DNA from: Heloderma charlesbogerti
Lineage: Eukaryota > Chordata > Lepidosauria > Squamata > Helodermatidae
DNA: 64,000 bases
Assembly: GCA_026122225.1 (NCBI GenBank)
Contig: JANEZZ010002198.1
Coordinates: 62,001-126,000 of the forward strand
Reading direction: 5' to 3'
The notes under the pieces are model-generated. The model saw only the letters and a list, made by a program, of their open reading frames with translations, was not told the DNA's origin and did not search any database. This document shows positions 24,249-36,049 of this stretch, in pieces; the first letter of the stretch is position 1, and the number at the start of each line of letters is the position of its first letter. The translations under genes and the position numbers were made by a program.

Positions 24249-24370
24249 TAGACAACCTGATGCCCTGCAAATGTTTTGGACTGCAACTCCCATAAGCCGC
24301 AGCCAGCATGGCCAATGGTTAGGGAATTACAGTTCAAAACATCAAGAGGGCAATAGGTTGCCCATCCCTG
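24249..24370. mobile_element. hAT-like MITE, 'CCAGATGTTTTGGAC' family copy
   Basis: AGGGTAGACAACCTGATGCC at the left pairs with GGCAATAGGTTGCCCATCCC at the right. The inner arms AAATGTTTTGGACTGCAACT and AATTACAGTTCAAAACATC flank a CAGCCAGCATGGCCAATGG core. It lies about 300 bp upstream of the terminal ERICH1 exon. TSD not recognisable. Confidence 0.75.
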
Positions 24371-24686
24371 AAGTAGGCTCTTATCTAAAGCTGCTTGTTT
24401 CATTACCTACCTTTCACCCTTAATATAAAGTGACCGTGCTTCACAATACAAGTCTGGAGTCATCCCTGCTAGAAGTAATTCATGTCATAGCTGCAATTAT
24501 TTGTTTATGATTTAGAGGGTTTCTGTTGTCCACAGCTCAAGGACATAAGTGTTTTTCCCACCATCATATTCAACAGCAAAATGGAAACAGATGTAAATTT
24601 GGGATTTTTAGTTTTATCATGAGGAATTTGTTTACTGAAAACTATCTTGTTGACATTTCATGAAGAATTCATTTTCTCCTTTGCAG

Positions 24687-24760
24687 ATCATGCCAAGGCA
24701 ATCTCTTCTCTGTTTCTCTACTGGATTACAGATATCCTTCCTGGAAAGAACAGGAAATAA
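24687..24760 (+). CDS. ERICH1: ERICH1 terminal coding exon with stop codon
   Basis: Follows TTTCTCCTTTGCAG. The first two bases complete the Asp codon left open by the previous exon, giving MPPDHAKAISSLFLYWITDI across the junction and a TAA stop at 24758. The human C-terminus (MPPDHARVISAFFSYWITHI, then LPEK) is nearly the same, so this is the true end of the protein. No canonical AATAAA follows within a few hundred bases; an AATACA variant sits near 24799. Poly(A) site therefore uncertain. Confidence 0.95.
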
Positions 24761-25854
24761 GCTAAATGCACACATCCATCTGTACAAAGTTAAACTGTAA
24801 TACATAACATTCGGAGTTGAATCCAAGGATATTCAGACATGGCAATGTCATTGAACAGATTGCAACTTTACTGTTTTTATTTTTACAATTGACAGCGTCC
24901 ACAAGTTAATGTACAATCTTAGAAGCTACTTTTATTTTAAGTATGCTAAGTTGAGAAGGGAACATGTAAGCACCCGTTTACTCCTTTAATGCAGGCTCTT
25001 CTTTAGCAGTTCAATTCATACAAGGAAGTATCCTTCATGAGGTGCTTCATAGTTACCAAAATAGCGTTGTTGTCAGAGCTTAGTGAAAATTACACTTCCA
25101 AGTAGTGCTGTTATTGTTGTTTATGTCCTGTCAAAATCTATGTTTTTATACATAAAATGAAGAGGAAAACAGGTCTTATATGTTGCACATTACTCTTTAA
25201 GCAGTTCCATCCCTTTCATATATTTGGACAATACAGGCATCAAAACATTCTGCTATATTTTGGTATGATTCACTTACCTATCTCCCAACAGGTTTGGAGA
25301 TATCATATTAGAGGCCAGCCAGCTCCAGCATTGCTGACTACAATACTAGCCTGTAAAGACTATGCTTTTGGATAGAAATGTTCAGTATTCTAACCCTGAC
25401 TTACACTGAAAAATATCTCAGCTGCTCTGTCAATCAATTGTTCCATCTACAACCTGTGAACCTAACACATGCCTTTGTAAAACAACTTACAAGAAATGAA
25501 TGGAAAGCATGCTAGCTAGTTATTAATGTTATCCAGATGTAGTTGTTATAGGCTGTTATGTGATTTGGGCAACAAAGGGGAAAGAAAGAGGAGTTTGGGA
25601 AGTCATTTATCTGGGCAGACCTACTACATCCCCATTTGAAACACTTATACTAGGAGCAAAACAGAAGGTGGAGTGGGTGGATAGTCCAAAGATCTTTCCT
25701 CGATTTCATTATTCAAGTTAACTCTATGGTGGAATGCATCCCCTTCGAGTTGAGTTACAATGCAATCCATTTCTAACAGTCTAATCTTTACATAATGCAA
25801 AGATTTCAACCATTCTAGACAAGATCAACAGTTAGCACCCGCTTTATCATTTTG
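24761..25854. other. ERICH1 3' UTR and 3' flank
   Basis: The first part is presumably ERICH1 3' untranslated sequence; its end cannot be fixed. The remainder shows no exon or clear repeat. Confidence 0.45.
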
Positions 25855-26427
25855 TAATTGGCCTGGAGGATCTCCCCTATGAAAGAAGGTTACAACAGAT
25901 GGGATTGTTTAGCTTGGAAAAAGGGAGGGTAAGGGGAGACATGATAGAGATCTACAAAATTATGCATGGTGTGGAGAATGTGGATCGGGAGACATTTTTC
26001 TCCTCTCAGAATACTGGAACCCTGGGGTCATTCTATGCAGCTGATTGGTGCGAGAGTCAGGACAGATAAAAGGAAACACTTCTTCACACAGCACATAGTT
26101 AAACTGTGGAACTCACTACCACAGGATGTAGTGATGGCCCCCAATTTGGGTGGCTTTAAAAGGAGGTTGGACAAATTCCTGGAGGAAAAGGCTATCAATG
26201 ACTACTAGTTTTGATGGCTATGTGCTACCTCCAGAACCAGAAGCAGTGAGCCTATGTATACCAGTTGCTGGGGAACATGGGTGGGAGGGCGCTGTTGCAC
26301 TCATGTCCTGCTTGTGGGTTCCTGGTTGACAGCTGGTTGGCCACTGTGTAAACAGAATGCTGGACTAGATGGACCCTTGGTCTGATCCAGCAGGGCTCTT
26401 CTTACATTCTTACATTCTTATGTTCTA
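25855..26427 (+). mobile_element. CR1-like LINE, 5'-truncated, with 3' end of RT gene and 3' UTR
   Basis: Encodes the extreme C-terminus of a CR1-type reverse transcriptase in two frames: LPYERRLQQMGLFSLEKGRV, RGDMIEIYKIMHGVENVDRE, then, after a frameshift, KHFFTQHIVKLWNSLPQDVV and FKRRLDKFLEEKA up to a stop at 26206. The 3' UTR follows, ending GATCCAGCAGGGCTCTTCTT and a short repeat tail of TTACATTC/TTATGTTC units, like the octamer tails of CR1. Truncation and frameshifts make it nonfunctional. Confidence 0.85.
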
Positions 26428-26619
26428 ATCCTTCACCAAACAGCACTTCACTTACTGTTGGCAGAGAGCAGTAAAGCGGCTAGATGCCAGCCTTCTGTAA
26501 CATTCATAACTGTGTTGAAGATTTTTTTTTCTAAATGCTGCATGAAAGCCGCACCTACCAAAATATCCTTTTTACACAATTATTGAAGATTCAGGCAACC
26601 TGCCCTCCTCCGTATGAGG

Positions 26620-27108
26620 CAGGGGTGCCAAACCTTTTTCAGCCTGAGGATTAAATTCCATTCTGGAAAGGCTTTCAGGTGGCACAATCCAGTGTGGGGT
26701 GGGGCAAAGTGAACAGGGCCAAAAAATCAGCACTGTGCATGTCTACTCAGAAATAAACAGCTCCATGCTCTGCATGTCTACTCAGAAGCAACATTCTCCC
26801 ACGTTTTGGCCATTTTCTGGTTTTCCTTTTACACAAGGACGGTGGGGAGAGGAGGACTTCCAGCACACATTTGGATTCCTATCTCAGCTGCTGCAGGGGA
26901 CTGCCTTTCTGCTGATCAGTGATCGAGGCTGCTGCAGAAAGGCAGAGCTGGGGAAAGTTGCTTGCCAGTGCTGAATCCCAGACTTTATCTCCGATTACTG
27001 ATTGAGGAAAACTCGGCAGGCTTTGTCTTTTGACAAAGAGCTGGCAGACTGGATGGGGGATTTGGGCAGGCTGTTTTCAGCCCACAGACTAGAGGTTCCC
27101 CATCCCTG
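26620..27108. mobile_element. hAT-like nonautonomous element
   Basis: Begins CAGGGGTGCCAAACCT and ends AGAGGTTCCCCATCCCTG, inverted hAT-type termini. Flanks GTATGAGG (26612-26619) and GCATAAGG (27109-27116) match except for two transitions, a probable 8-bp TSD. The inside carries two copies of GCATGTCTACTCAGAA (near 26738 and 26773). Confidence 0.75.
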
Positions 27109-27116
27109 GCATAAGG

Positions 27117-29157
27117 TTACCCTAGGGAGCAGCATCTAAGGGGAAGAACAGTGGAATAGAAATTGTGCAGAGTAAACATTGTTATTTACTTCTAAAGTTC
27201 CGGAAATTCCGTTTGCACTCCATATCCTGTTTCCTCTATATACCCTGTCTCCTGGATGTGAGTTCACTATTTTCTGATTAGCATGGCATTTCAGTATACC
27301 CACTACAGGGAACAAGATGGGCATATTTTTAACATTGAGGAAATGTTAGATAATAACAGCAGGCCCTGCTTCCAATTCTTTGTATGGAGGAGCATTAAGT
27401 CACATGTGAGCCCCCAGCTGAAGACCCAAGTGGTACAGCCCAGACATAGATTTGCCACTTCAGTCAGAGCAACTAAGTAACTAAAAGAAGAAATTGGCTT
27501 ATTGTGCACATATACAGTCATGAAAGGCTAGAAGAAAATCTCCATTTCCTGCAGTGTCACCCAGTGCATTGCAGTTGTCTTTTTCAGGCATCACAATTTT
27601 CAAAGAGACACGAATAACAGACTTCAGACAAAAGGAGTATTTCATTTCCGTTCAACAAACTTTAAAAATGTGTTAAGATTAATCAGCTAGGCAGTGAGTA
27701 GAAAAGAGGACCGCCCATGCGCTAAATCTTCTATATTCCACTATCCCACCACTGAGCCAGAGTCTGCTGATCATTTTTGCAAAGGATTCTGTGATCATTA
27801 TATGCATAAATGGAGACAGCCTGGAGCTCTAATACATTGTGCTGAGATCTGAAGATAAGATGTCCGTAGAAGATGGGGAAATGCTGTTTATTTTATTTTG
27901 GGGGATAGCAGGATTTATTTTTGCCATTCCAATCTCTCATTCTTCATTATTGGCATTTAGCATGAATGCCATATAATAGAAGAGTAACCTTTCTTATTTA
28001 AGAGAAAGCAAGAGAGATCTGAGAACTTCGGTAAGTCAAATCATTGTTCTTGGCCAATACTGTCCTGGTTCCCTGCTTGCTCAGGACACACATTTCCAAA
28101 CATGTCTGTGGAATAAGCCCTTCTGGAACACAAATGACCGGGGGCAGGAGTGGATATTGCTCAAAGATGTTCTAGGGGAGCCACTTCCCAGTGTGACTGT
28201 GGCTGTGTTCTGCCAGAGGACGGGCTGCTGCATGCCCAGTAAAGCTGGCCCAGAAACCAGCACTCAAACCAAAACAGAAGCATGTCAAGCATGAATAGCT
28301 GGAATCATTTAATCAAGGTAGCAGAGTGCCCACATAAGATACTCAGGCAGCAAGAGAGACAAGGTCATAGCTTTTGCAGAAAATAGAGTGTTATTGAAGA
28401 AGTATAAGAAAATAGCAGTTGAACAGCAGACAGAGGAAGTGAAGGAGGAGTGCTCAGGTGAGTTGTGCAGTTGCACAGTGTGACATAAGCTTCAGAAGAG
28501 GTGGAGGGAAGAGTGGGATTGTAATTTGAAAAGAGAGAAGTTAAAAGAGGAACAGAAATTTACCTATCATTCCTTTTAGTTTCTGTCCAAAAAGCCGGAG
28601 AAAGGGAACAATCAGCCAAGGGTGCAAAGGTAGATTTACAACCAGGAGGTCAGGACACAATTCCTCTTTGGGCAGAGGAGTGAAGAGGCTTAAGAAAGTG
28701 AAATAAGATTCTAAGGAGAGGCTTCGAGGAATAGGGAACTCTGTGGAAGCCAAGCATGAACTCAAGAGAAGTCTGGCATTCCAGGGACATTAAACATTTG
28801 GGTTGCACAAAGGCTAGTTGAGCAGTAGGGCACTCCTGGAAGGGCAATTTTCAGGTGGACTCAAAAGAGATTCTTGCCTAAGAAAAGTGAGGCATCTGGA
28901 CTTACAGTGTAGTGTCTGCAGGTCCCATGCTACTCCCTCGTCCATATCAACAAAGCAGTTTGGTGGTAAACTTTCAAGATTGATTTGCCTGGTTTGCAAA
29001 ACTACTGTACCTCACCTCCCTAGGCAAAATGGAACATTTTGAGCCAAGGCACCTGTGGACACGGACACACACACACACAGGCAATGGAACTGTGATCTCA
29101 GGCAACAGTGCAGTTCTAAAATAGAGTTTCTGAAGTACAGAATAGGTCCAATTAATG
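27117..29157. other. intergenic, no gene recognised
   Basis: No conserved coding exon or clear repeat seen. Confidence 0.4.
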
Positions 29158-29165
29158 CTCTAGGA

Positions 29166-29295
29166 CAGGGGTGGGCAACTTGTGGCTCTCCAGATGTTTG
29201 CTTGTTCCATCAGCCCTAGCCAGTATAGCCAATGGTGAGGGATTATGGGAATTGCAGCCTGGCAACATCTGGGGGCCACAAGTTGCCCGCCCCTA
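29166..29295. mobile_element. hAT-like MITE with perfect 8-bp TSD
   Basis: Starts CAGGGGTGGGCAACTTGTGG and ends CCACAAGTTGCCCGCCCCTA. Flanks 29158-29165 and 29296-29303 are both CTCTAGGA, an exact 8-bp target duplication. The interior CAGATGTTTG ... CAACATCTGGGGG is the same fold-back family as the copies at 10858 and 61960. Confidence 0.9.
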
Positions 29296-29303
29296 CTCTA
29301 GGA

Positions 29304-30319
29304 GCAGATGTGCTCTTTCATTCAACATTGCTGGAACGAAGCAGATGTTCTGATCAGTCCCTTGGATGGAAGACTGGGGGACCAATTGAAGAGCAGTATA
29401 TTTTATAACACAAATGTATTTTTATAATTTCTTAAAAGTACAGTTTTGGATTTGTGTTTTCAAATCAACACCAATTATTTATTAAGATACATATTACCCC
29501 CTTGCATTTGTTCTAAATGGGCATACTGTACATGCACGAGAGGGCTGGAAGCATGTCTGCTGGCCCAGCCCAACTCCATACCCAACCGCCAGGCATTTTG
29601 TCTGAGGACCTGCCAGCAACAGCATCGTATGCACCTAGAACCCAATGTGGATAGGTTCTGTACACTTAATCAGTACCTTCCCATTCTTTTGTATGGTACA
29701 CATCACATGGTTGGAGCATAGGTGTGTGCCATCCATCTCTGTGCAGATGGGACCTCAGGGTCAGCGAGGAGGCAGGACCATTGTTTATGATCCCAAACAC
29801 GTGCACCACCATGCATACATTGTACTCATTTCAAATGTCTGTACAGGGCTACTCTGACATGTGCCATATGATATATGTCAGTTTTTGGTGCATATGTGTT
29901 GCATGTAAGCAGCCCCATATTGTCCAGTGTTTAACAGATGCGCATGGGTAATTTGAATCTAAGGACACCATCATAGTGTACCCAGCAAATATGTTTTCAG
30001 TGGTAGAGCTCAACTGTAGAACTCCAACATGTTATTGTGGCACTCTGCAATCCTACATTCACATTTTGGGGAGGTACTTCAAAGTAAATGTACTTAGGCC
30101 TGTTGTCACAGTGTGGTCTTTGTGCACCCTCTCTGGGGGGTAGAAGCATTTTCAAGGATTGGATATGCAGGTTCAGTGCCTCTTATCCCTAAGAGCCATA
30201 TGTACCCCAAGGTTCCCCCACACTGGTCTATTTTCATATCAGAACAGAACTGTAATAGGCCAAGAGGGCAAAGACATCTCTGCTCCCCCAAACAGCAGGA
30301 CTAGACCTAAAGGGCTTAA
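29304..30319. other. intergenic, no gene recognised
   Basis: No supportable features. Short open frames are uncorroborated. Confidence 0.4.
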
Positions 30320-30603
30320 GATACAGGAAGGTAGGTTTTGGTTGAATGTTAGGAAAAGCTTCTTAAGGGGAGTTCAGCCACATTTTTTGCCTTGAGCACT
30401 CATTGAGTGGAGGGGCAATCTAGAAATATTCTAAACAAACAAATCAATTACCTAGCCAGGTTGTGGGCTCTCCCTCACAGGAGGTCTTCAAGTACACTGT
30501 GGGCAGCCATTTCTTGAGAATTCTCTACCTCTGGTTGTCCTACATTGAGCACGGGGCTGGACTAGATGCCCTATAAGGTCCCTCCAGCTTTATGTTCCTA
30601 TGC
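30320..30603 (+). mobile_element. CR1-like LINE 3'-end fragment
   Basis: Contains, in order, GGAAAAGCTTCTTAAGGGG, TGGAGGGGCAATCTAGAA, GGTTGTGGGCTCTCCCTCAC, GGAGGTCTTCAAGTACA and GGGGCTGGACTAGATGCCCT, then TCCCTCCAGCTTTATGTTCC. This is the typical 3' RT end plus 3' UTR of an avian/reptilian CR1. Confidence 0.8.
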
Positions 30604-30808
30604 TGCTGTCATGTTTATGTTCTTTATTATTCTGTGTTATTATGGTGTTTGTATTCTCCCCTTCCCTGAAAAGTCCAGAGCAGTGTTTAGCTTCATATCA
30701 GTCATGTGAAGTAGATTAGGCCGATGTAAGGGTTCATAGCTGGACAGAGCTTTGAACCCAAGTTCCCCCTGATGTCACCATTATATGCAAATGAAATAAA
30801 CTTGCTAA

Positions 30809-30941
30809 GGGCACAATCCTATGCATGTTTAGACAAAGAAAAGGCCTACAACTCCCAGCATGCCCCAGCCAGACATGCTGGCTGGGGCATGCTGGGAGTT
30901 GTAGGCCTTTTCTCTGTCTAAATATGCATAGAATTGTGCCC
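30809..30941. mobile_element. highly palindromic MITE, likely TAA/TTAA target
   Basis: Starts GGGCACAATCCTATGCATG and ends as its inverted repeat TGCATAGAATTGTGCCC. The inner 30-bp arms 30842-30871 and 30879-30908 are perfect inverted repeats around a 7-nt loop, containing CTACAACTCCCAGCATGCC. Flanking bases are CTAA on the left and TAAC on the right. A diverged copy of the same design is at 62209-62332, and a larger element with the same ends is at 46826-47232. Transposon class not proven. Confidence 0.85.
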
Positions 30942-31289
30942 TAACAAACGACAAAAACCAAATCTAATCTAGCAGGACTATCTTGTTCTATTGATTACTC
31001 AATCAGTGTCATCCTCAGGAGGTTAAGTCCCAGTGCAGATACAAAGGGAACGGTTGTGCCTTTGAGCAGGCACTCTGCTGCTCAGACCTTTGAGCTGTTG
31101 TGTCATTGCACCACTTCACTAGACCTTAATTTTGTCACAACAGCAAGACATAAAAAGAGGTGCATTAGTCAAATTCCAAAGTCATGTTGAGCAAAGAGAA
31201 AGATAACTTAATTTTATGGTACAAGGTTATGATATTGACAGAGGCTTCCATGGCACGGTACTTATATTTTCAGGGAACTGATTTAAAAA

Positions 31290-31435
31290 AAAAAAATCAC
31301 AGAGGATACATCTATCAGCATCTATTAGCCACAATAGCTAAATGGAACCCTCATGTTCAGAGGCAAGTACCTGGGACAAACAACATGGGAGGGATCTTCC
31401 CAGAACCATCTGGCCAGTGATGTTAGAAACAGGAT
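31290..31435 (+). mobile_element. CR1-like LINE 3'-UTR fragment, degraded
   Basis: Has ATCTATTAGCCACAATAGCT, AAATGGAACCCTCATGTTCA and GAGGCAAGTACCTGGGA, matching the order of the CR1 tail at 55218-55440 (AGCCCCAATAGCTTAATGGA, CAGAGGCAGTAGACC). Confidence 0.6.
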
Positions 31436-32835
31436 CTTGGATTAAACAGAACTGTGCTCTAATCAACATCTTCCATATGTGTTGGTTGGTACTAAATTTA
31501 GGGATGGACAGATCAGCATGTATCCAGTCCATGACAGGTTTGCATGTGTTCCAGTCCATTCTGTTTCATTTTCTTTTTTCCCCTTGAAAAAAAAAAAAAA
31601 CATAAAAATTTGCATTTAAATTGCACACATTTACCCTAACACATGACTTTTTTGAGCCAAGAACTGCATCTCAAAATTCGAAGATGTGTGCACCCCGAAA
31701 GATAACAGCATTCCAATCCTCATGATTAGTCGGGGAGGTGCAACTTAAAAATTTTAAGTTTGGTTTGCTTAAAAATGCAGACCAAATTAAATTCTCCACT
31801 ATCCTTAACTAAAATGCTGAAGTGGAAAACACATCAGTACAGACGTTCCCCTAAAATGTTTGGCTTTTGTTTGTGACAAACTCTGAACAAAACCAAGCAG
31901 CCTTTAGAAACAAGGAGAGAAAGCCAATTGAGGTCAATATTGCCTGATAGCTTTATAAATTACCTGTAACATGAAATAAGATTGTTCACTAATCAAAGTT
32001 GTTGCCTCTAGATTAGAAGAAATTGAAAACTTGGTGCAGAATAAAAATTGCTAACAGTTTGCTTGTTGCTTAAAAAAAACAACAAGTGGAGGTTTTGGTG
32101 AGGAGAAACAAATTAAAGGAGAGAAATGTAGAGTTTCTGGAGCACAAGCCGTGATGCTGATCTGCAGCACAGGATGGATGAAAGAGAAGCAATGCAAAAA
32201 GGCATCGCCAATGCAAGGGCATATCAGGACACTGATTAAAATTAAATGCTGGTTAAGAATGTAATAGGGGTTGATCAATGTCACTGTGCTTTATCAGTGT
32301 TTCAGTTTGAAACACCCAGCTATCAAATGCCTGTTTAATTTACCCCCAAATTACTATGTTTTTCAGGATGTCGGTTTCTAGCAGTAGTGGCAAAGTTGGA
32401 TTTTTCCTAATATATCATCATTTATAATAAGTAGAATAATCCCTCTTCTCCTGCCTGCCCCCTCCAATTTTCTGCTTAAACACAAGCTTTTTAAAATAGC
32501 TTTAAAGGTAATAAGTCCAGGTTATACATTTTTGATCCCAGGATAGTAATCAGCATGCAAATTAGCAGTGTTCTGATTGTGTTGGAAAGTGTCATGTCAT
32601 TATCATTACAACCCTCCAGGGAACATCAAGCATACTGTCATTTGTTTGGGGTTGCTTTGTTTTGCGGGGCAGGAGGGAGACCGGTATGATGTGCAGATGA
32701 GAGGACTGACTTAGCTGGGTAGTTCTCAGTGTTGAAACATACCAGATTTTCTACTTAAACTTCCAGCAACATTTCCATAGGCAGATGGATTTGGCACACC
32801 ACCATTTTTTATTTATGAAAGTGTTATCCTAGGCA
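31436..32835. other. intergenic, no gene recognised
   Basis: A TTTAGGGATGGACAG start near 31498 resembles one end of the TAGGGATG element family, but the partner end was not found. Otherwise unremarkable. Confidence 0.4.
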
Positions 32836-32839
32836 TTTT

Positions 32840-32950
32840 TACTCATAAGGCCCGCTGCGTTCAATGGGCTTACTCCTTCGTAAGGCTATAATCCTACACC
32901 CACTTACCTGGGAGTACGTCCCATTGATCTCAATGGGACTTACATCTGGG
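32840..32950. repeat. short palindromic dispersed repeat copy
   Basis: CACTTACCTGGGAGTACGTC followed by CATTGATCTCAATGGGACTTA, plus an adjoining half copy GCGTTCAATGGGCTTACTCC. Same family as 19661-19753. Confidence 0.65.
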
Positions 32951-33612
32951 AAATTTATTTCTTTATTTGAAAATATTTATATACTGCTTCCCTTTTTTTT
33001 AATAATCTCAAAGCGGTTTACAGCAAATTATAAAACAATACATCATAATAAAAGCACAACATCATTCAGACAAGTTAATGATCCAGAAAAGCCAGGGTAA
33101 ACAAGTAAGTCTTAAAGAATCATCAAAAGCACATGATCATCAGTGATCGATGTATCACAGAGCATTCCAGAGGGAGGGGGCCACCGCAGAGAAGGTCTGT
33201 TGCCATGTTGCTGCCAGATAGGACCCTGCAGTTGTGGCACAGACATCAAGGCCTTCCCTGAAGATCGTAGTGGTCTAACCAGTCTACATAGGGGGAGACA
33301 ATCTTTCAGGTAACCTGGTCCCAAGTTGTTGAGGGCTTTATGTATCAATAATAATATCTTGAACCTGGTTCTGTAGCAAACTGGCAGCCAGTGCAGCTCT
33401 TTCAGCACAGACGCTACGTGTGCACGGTGAGGCACTCCACCCAACAGCCTCGCTGTGGCATTCTGCACTAGCTGCAACTTCCGAATGACCCTCAAGGCCA
33501 GCACCACATAGACAGCATTACAGCAGTCCAGTCTTGAAGTTACCAATGCATGGATCACAGTGGTTAATCTATCCCTGTCCAGGAACAGGCACAGTTGACA
33601 TATGAGCTGAAG
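32951..33612 (-). mobile_element. L3/L2-like LINE, 3' part of reverse transcriptase and tail
   Basis: On the minus strand a 167-codon open frame (33615-33112) reads LTTVIHALVTSRLDCCNAVY, then RKLQLVQNATARLLGGV, then VLKELHWLPVCYRTRFKILL and HKALNNLGPGYL, the standard C-terminal order of L2/L3/CR1-group reverse transcriptases. The catalytic core upstream is missing, so the copy is 5'-truncated. Its 3' region contains a GCGGTTTACAGC complement near 33013 and ends close to 32951 with a TTTATTT-type tail in reverse. Confidence 0.85.
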
Positions 33613-33663
33613 CATCCATGTATAGGATTACACTGTTAAGTGTGCTTAGGATTGCAGCTTTAA

Positions 33664-34279
33664 ATTACTTCCAATGCATAGACCCCCCCCCCCCAAGAAA
33701 TAAATCATGTGACAAATAACAATCAATGGGAATACTGAATTCTAGCTAAGTTTTTGGAAATGCATGGACGGGGAAAATTATACTGATCGTGTTTTTGTTT
33801 AATTTATGGTAGAAGCTTAAAATGAAGGTCATGTCTGAATCCTATTATAAGTCAGGAGAAGCATTTTTGTTTGTTAGAATTACTAGACTGTATTATTCCA
33901 TTTATACTGGTAAACAGATTAAAATACATGGCATGTTATTCAATTAAATGCAAGATTGCTAACTGACAGACTGAAGTGCATTGATTTTTTTCAATTACAT
34001 TAAGCTAAGTACACTGCAAAAAGTTTCATTAGCTTTTCTGCTTAACTCTTTTTACACTTTGCTAATATAAAGTGCAAAATTAGATTCATTACCCAAATTT
34101 AATATTGTATTTCCTAAATTAATCTAACAGTGTAAAAATATATATTGCTTGGTGCGTGTGTGTTTTTAAAATTCTATCACTAGAAGTCTTACATTTCAGT
34201 TTGAGTCACTTGTGCGGATCCAGTGAATCACTTGATAGGAGGGCAGGGTGTCCAAATTGCATACAATTAAGTTTTATAT
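33664..34279. other. intergenic, AT-rich, no gene recognised
   Basis: A C-run at 33684-33694 precedes AT-rich sequence. Nothing else seen. Confidence 0.4.
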
Positions 34280-34299
34280 TATTTCAACAAGAGTTGTAT

Positions 34300-34363
34300 G
34301 CTTTCCAGAGAGCATCGGCTATGGGGCAGTATAGAAATATATAGTGAATGAATGAATGAATGA
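34300..34363 (+). mobile_element. LINE 3'-tail fragment ending in (GAAT)n
   Basis: CAGAGAGCATCGGCTATGGG and GCAGTATAGAAATATA correspond to the 'GAGCTTCGGCTATTGGGCGG TATAGAAATG' end of an L2/L3-type LINE (another copy is at 58700-58757). It continues into (GAAT)n at 34348-34362. Confidence 0.6.
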
Positions 34364-34520
34364 GCAGAACCCCCCCCCCCAATTTCTATTAATTCCCTGT
34401 CTTTGCAGCCCTCTCCCCTCCCCTCATGCCACCTCGTATGACAGATTGGCGATGGCAGCCTTTCCTTTGTGGGAAAGTAGCTGGGGGTGGTGCCAAAGAG
34501 AAAAGTGGGTGGGGCCACAT

Positions 34521-34547
34521 TCATTCATTCATTCATTCATTCATTCA
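34521..34547. repeat. (ATTC)n microsatellite
   Basis: About six ATTC units. It is the inverted counterpart of the GAAT run 160 bp upstream. Confidence 0.95.
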
Positions 34548-34655
34548 CATACATCCGTTCATACACACAAACATCCACCGTGGATCATCCACAGGACTGT
34601 GACCTTATTTTCTCTTCTCCATCATAAACTACACTATGAGATAGGTGACCTACAC

Positions 34656-34996
34656 CAGGAGTGCAAAACCTCTGGCCTGGGAGCCAAATCCAGCCCACCT
34701 GCAGTCCCAATCCAGCCCTCCAGGTTTCCCCCTGATAGCCATGCCCCCTTACCCTGGCCACGCCACTTTCTTCTGACTACCAATTGTTCCTTTTGTGCAG
34801 TTTTTTTCCCCATTCTGAAAGATCAAAATGCCTCTCCAAAGGCTTAGTTAGTGGCAGGAAGAGCTTTAAGTTGAACTATGCGCATATTTTTGGCCCAGCC
34901 CCTTTTGTCTTTGGCCCCACCCACCACAGGAAGTGGCCCCTGAGAGCTTCTCCAAAATGGAATTCAGCCCTTAGGCTGAAAGGTTCAAAGCCCCTG
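34656..34996. mobile_element. hAT-like nonautonomous element
   Basis: Begins CAGGAGTGCAAAACCTCTGG and ends AAAGGTTCAAAGCCCCTG, inverted hAT-type termini. Flanks ACCTACAC (34648-34655) and GTCTACAT (34997-35004) differ only by transitions, a decayed TSD. A truncated relative starts near 56060 (CAGGGGTGCAGAACCTCAGG). Confidence 0.7.
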
Positions 34997-35004
34997 GTCT
35001 ACAT

Positions 35005-36049
35005 TGAGATAGACAAGGAATCACTTTCTCAAAATAATTTGTGACCGACAGTTTTGCCCCCTTGTTTTCTCATCCTTCTTAATTCTCACAGTCACTAACT
35101 ACCGGGCCTTCCACCTTCTGCCCCGCCCCCAGAAAGAAAGTCTTTCCTGCATTACTGCCTAACTGCAAATTTCAAAGTCAAGCACTATGAAAGTGCTAAT
35201 GTGACATCTGTCCACCTGGGACACTTTCACTGGTCCAGATTTGCAGGGAAAAGTCATCGTGTTGTGTGTGTGTTTTCTCCACAAAAATTGTTACTTGAAT
35301 CAGGCCGATGGTGCAGTAGTATCAAAGTCACTGTGCCAATGGATCTGAGAAAAAACAGAGTAACAGAGTGTTTTACACTGAACAGCTTTTCCTGCAGATG
35401 TCAGGTATTTATTTTCAACTTTACAGCTCTGCTGGGAAATGGTTTGTGTTAGTGCACACTGTTTATTCCAAAAGTTTCATACTCCCGCAACATCAAAGAA
35501 AGCATTATGTTCATTTTCTTCCCTAACAGGTTATGATTCCATCCCATTATTACTGCCAACTATATGTGATGATGGGCTGTTTAGGTTTCTGACATTCTCA
35601 CTGTTCCAACAAAATATTCAGATGGATACATTACATTATGTACAGTATCTGCTGTGTTCTCTTCTGATGATGAGCATAACAATTATTTTATGATGATTTC
35701 ATGTTAAAAAGACATCAGTGATGAATTCTCAAGAGATTCCATTTTTTTCACTAAGATTTTTTATTGGGTTTTATCAAAAAATATGGACAGCCAAGTAACA
35801 ATTGACATGATCCAATGGGGCACCTATCCCTTCTTCCCCACACTAGCCCACACAATAGAGTGGGAAAGACTGGGGAAGGGGGGGCAGTAGACTACTAGAA
35901 CAACCAGCCGGATATAGCAAGAGAAGGTTAAAAGGGAGCACTTTTTGCAACAGATGAGAAAAATGGCAAAAATGCCCTCTGTTTTGGCTCAGTTATAGTA
36001 AAACCATACTTTTTCTAACATTTTACTTAATCATTTCATTTTCCCAGTC
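35005..36049. other. intergenic, no gene recognised
   Basis: No coding exon supported before the exon-like segment at 36050. Confidence 0.4.

Noticed and set aside
34356..34847. Plus-strand frame of 163 codons
   Set aside because: Runs through C-runs, the (ATTC)n tract and a hAT element.
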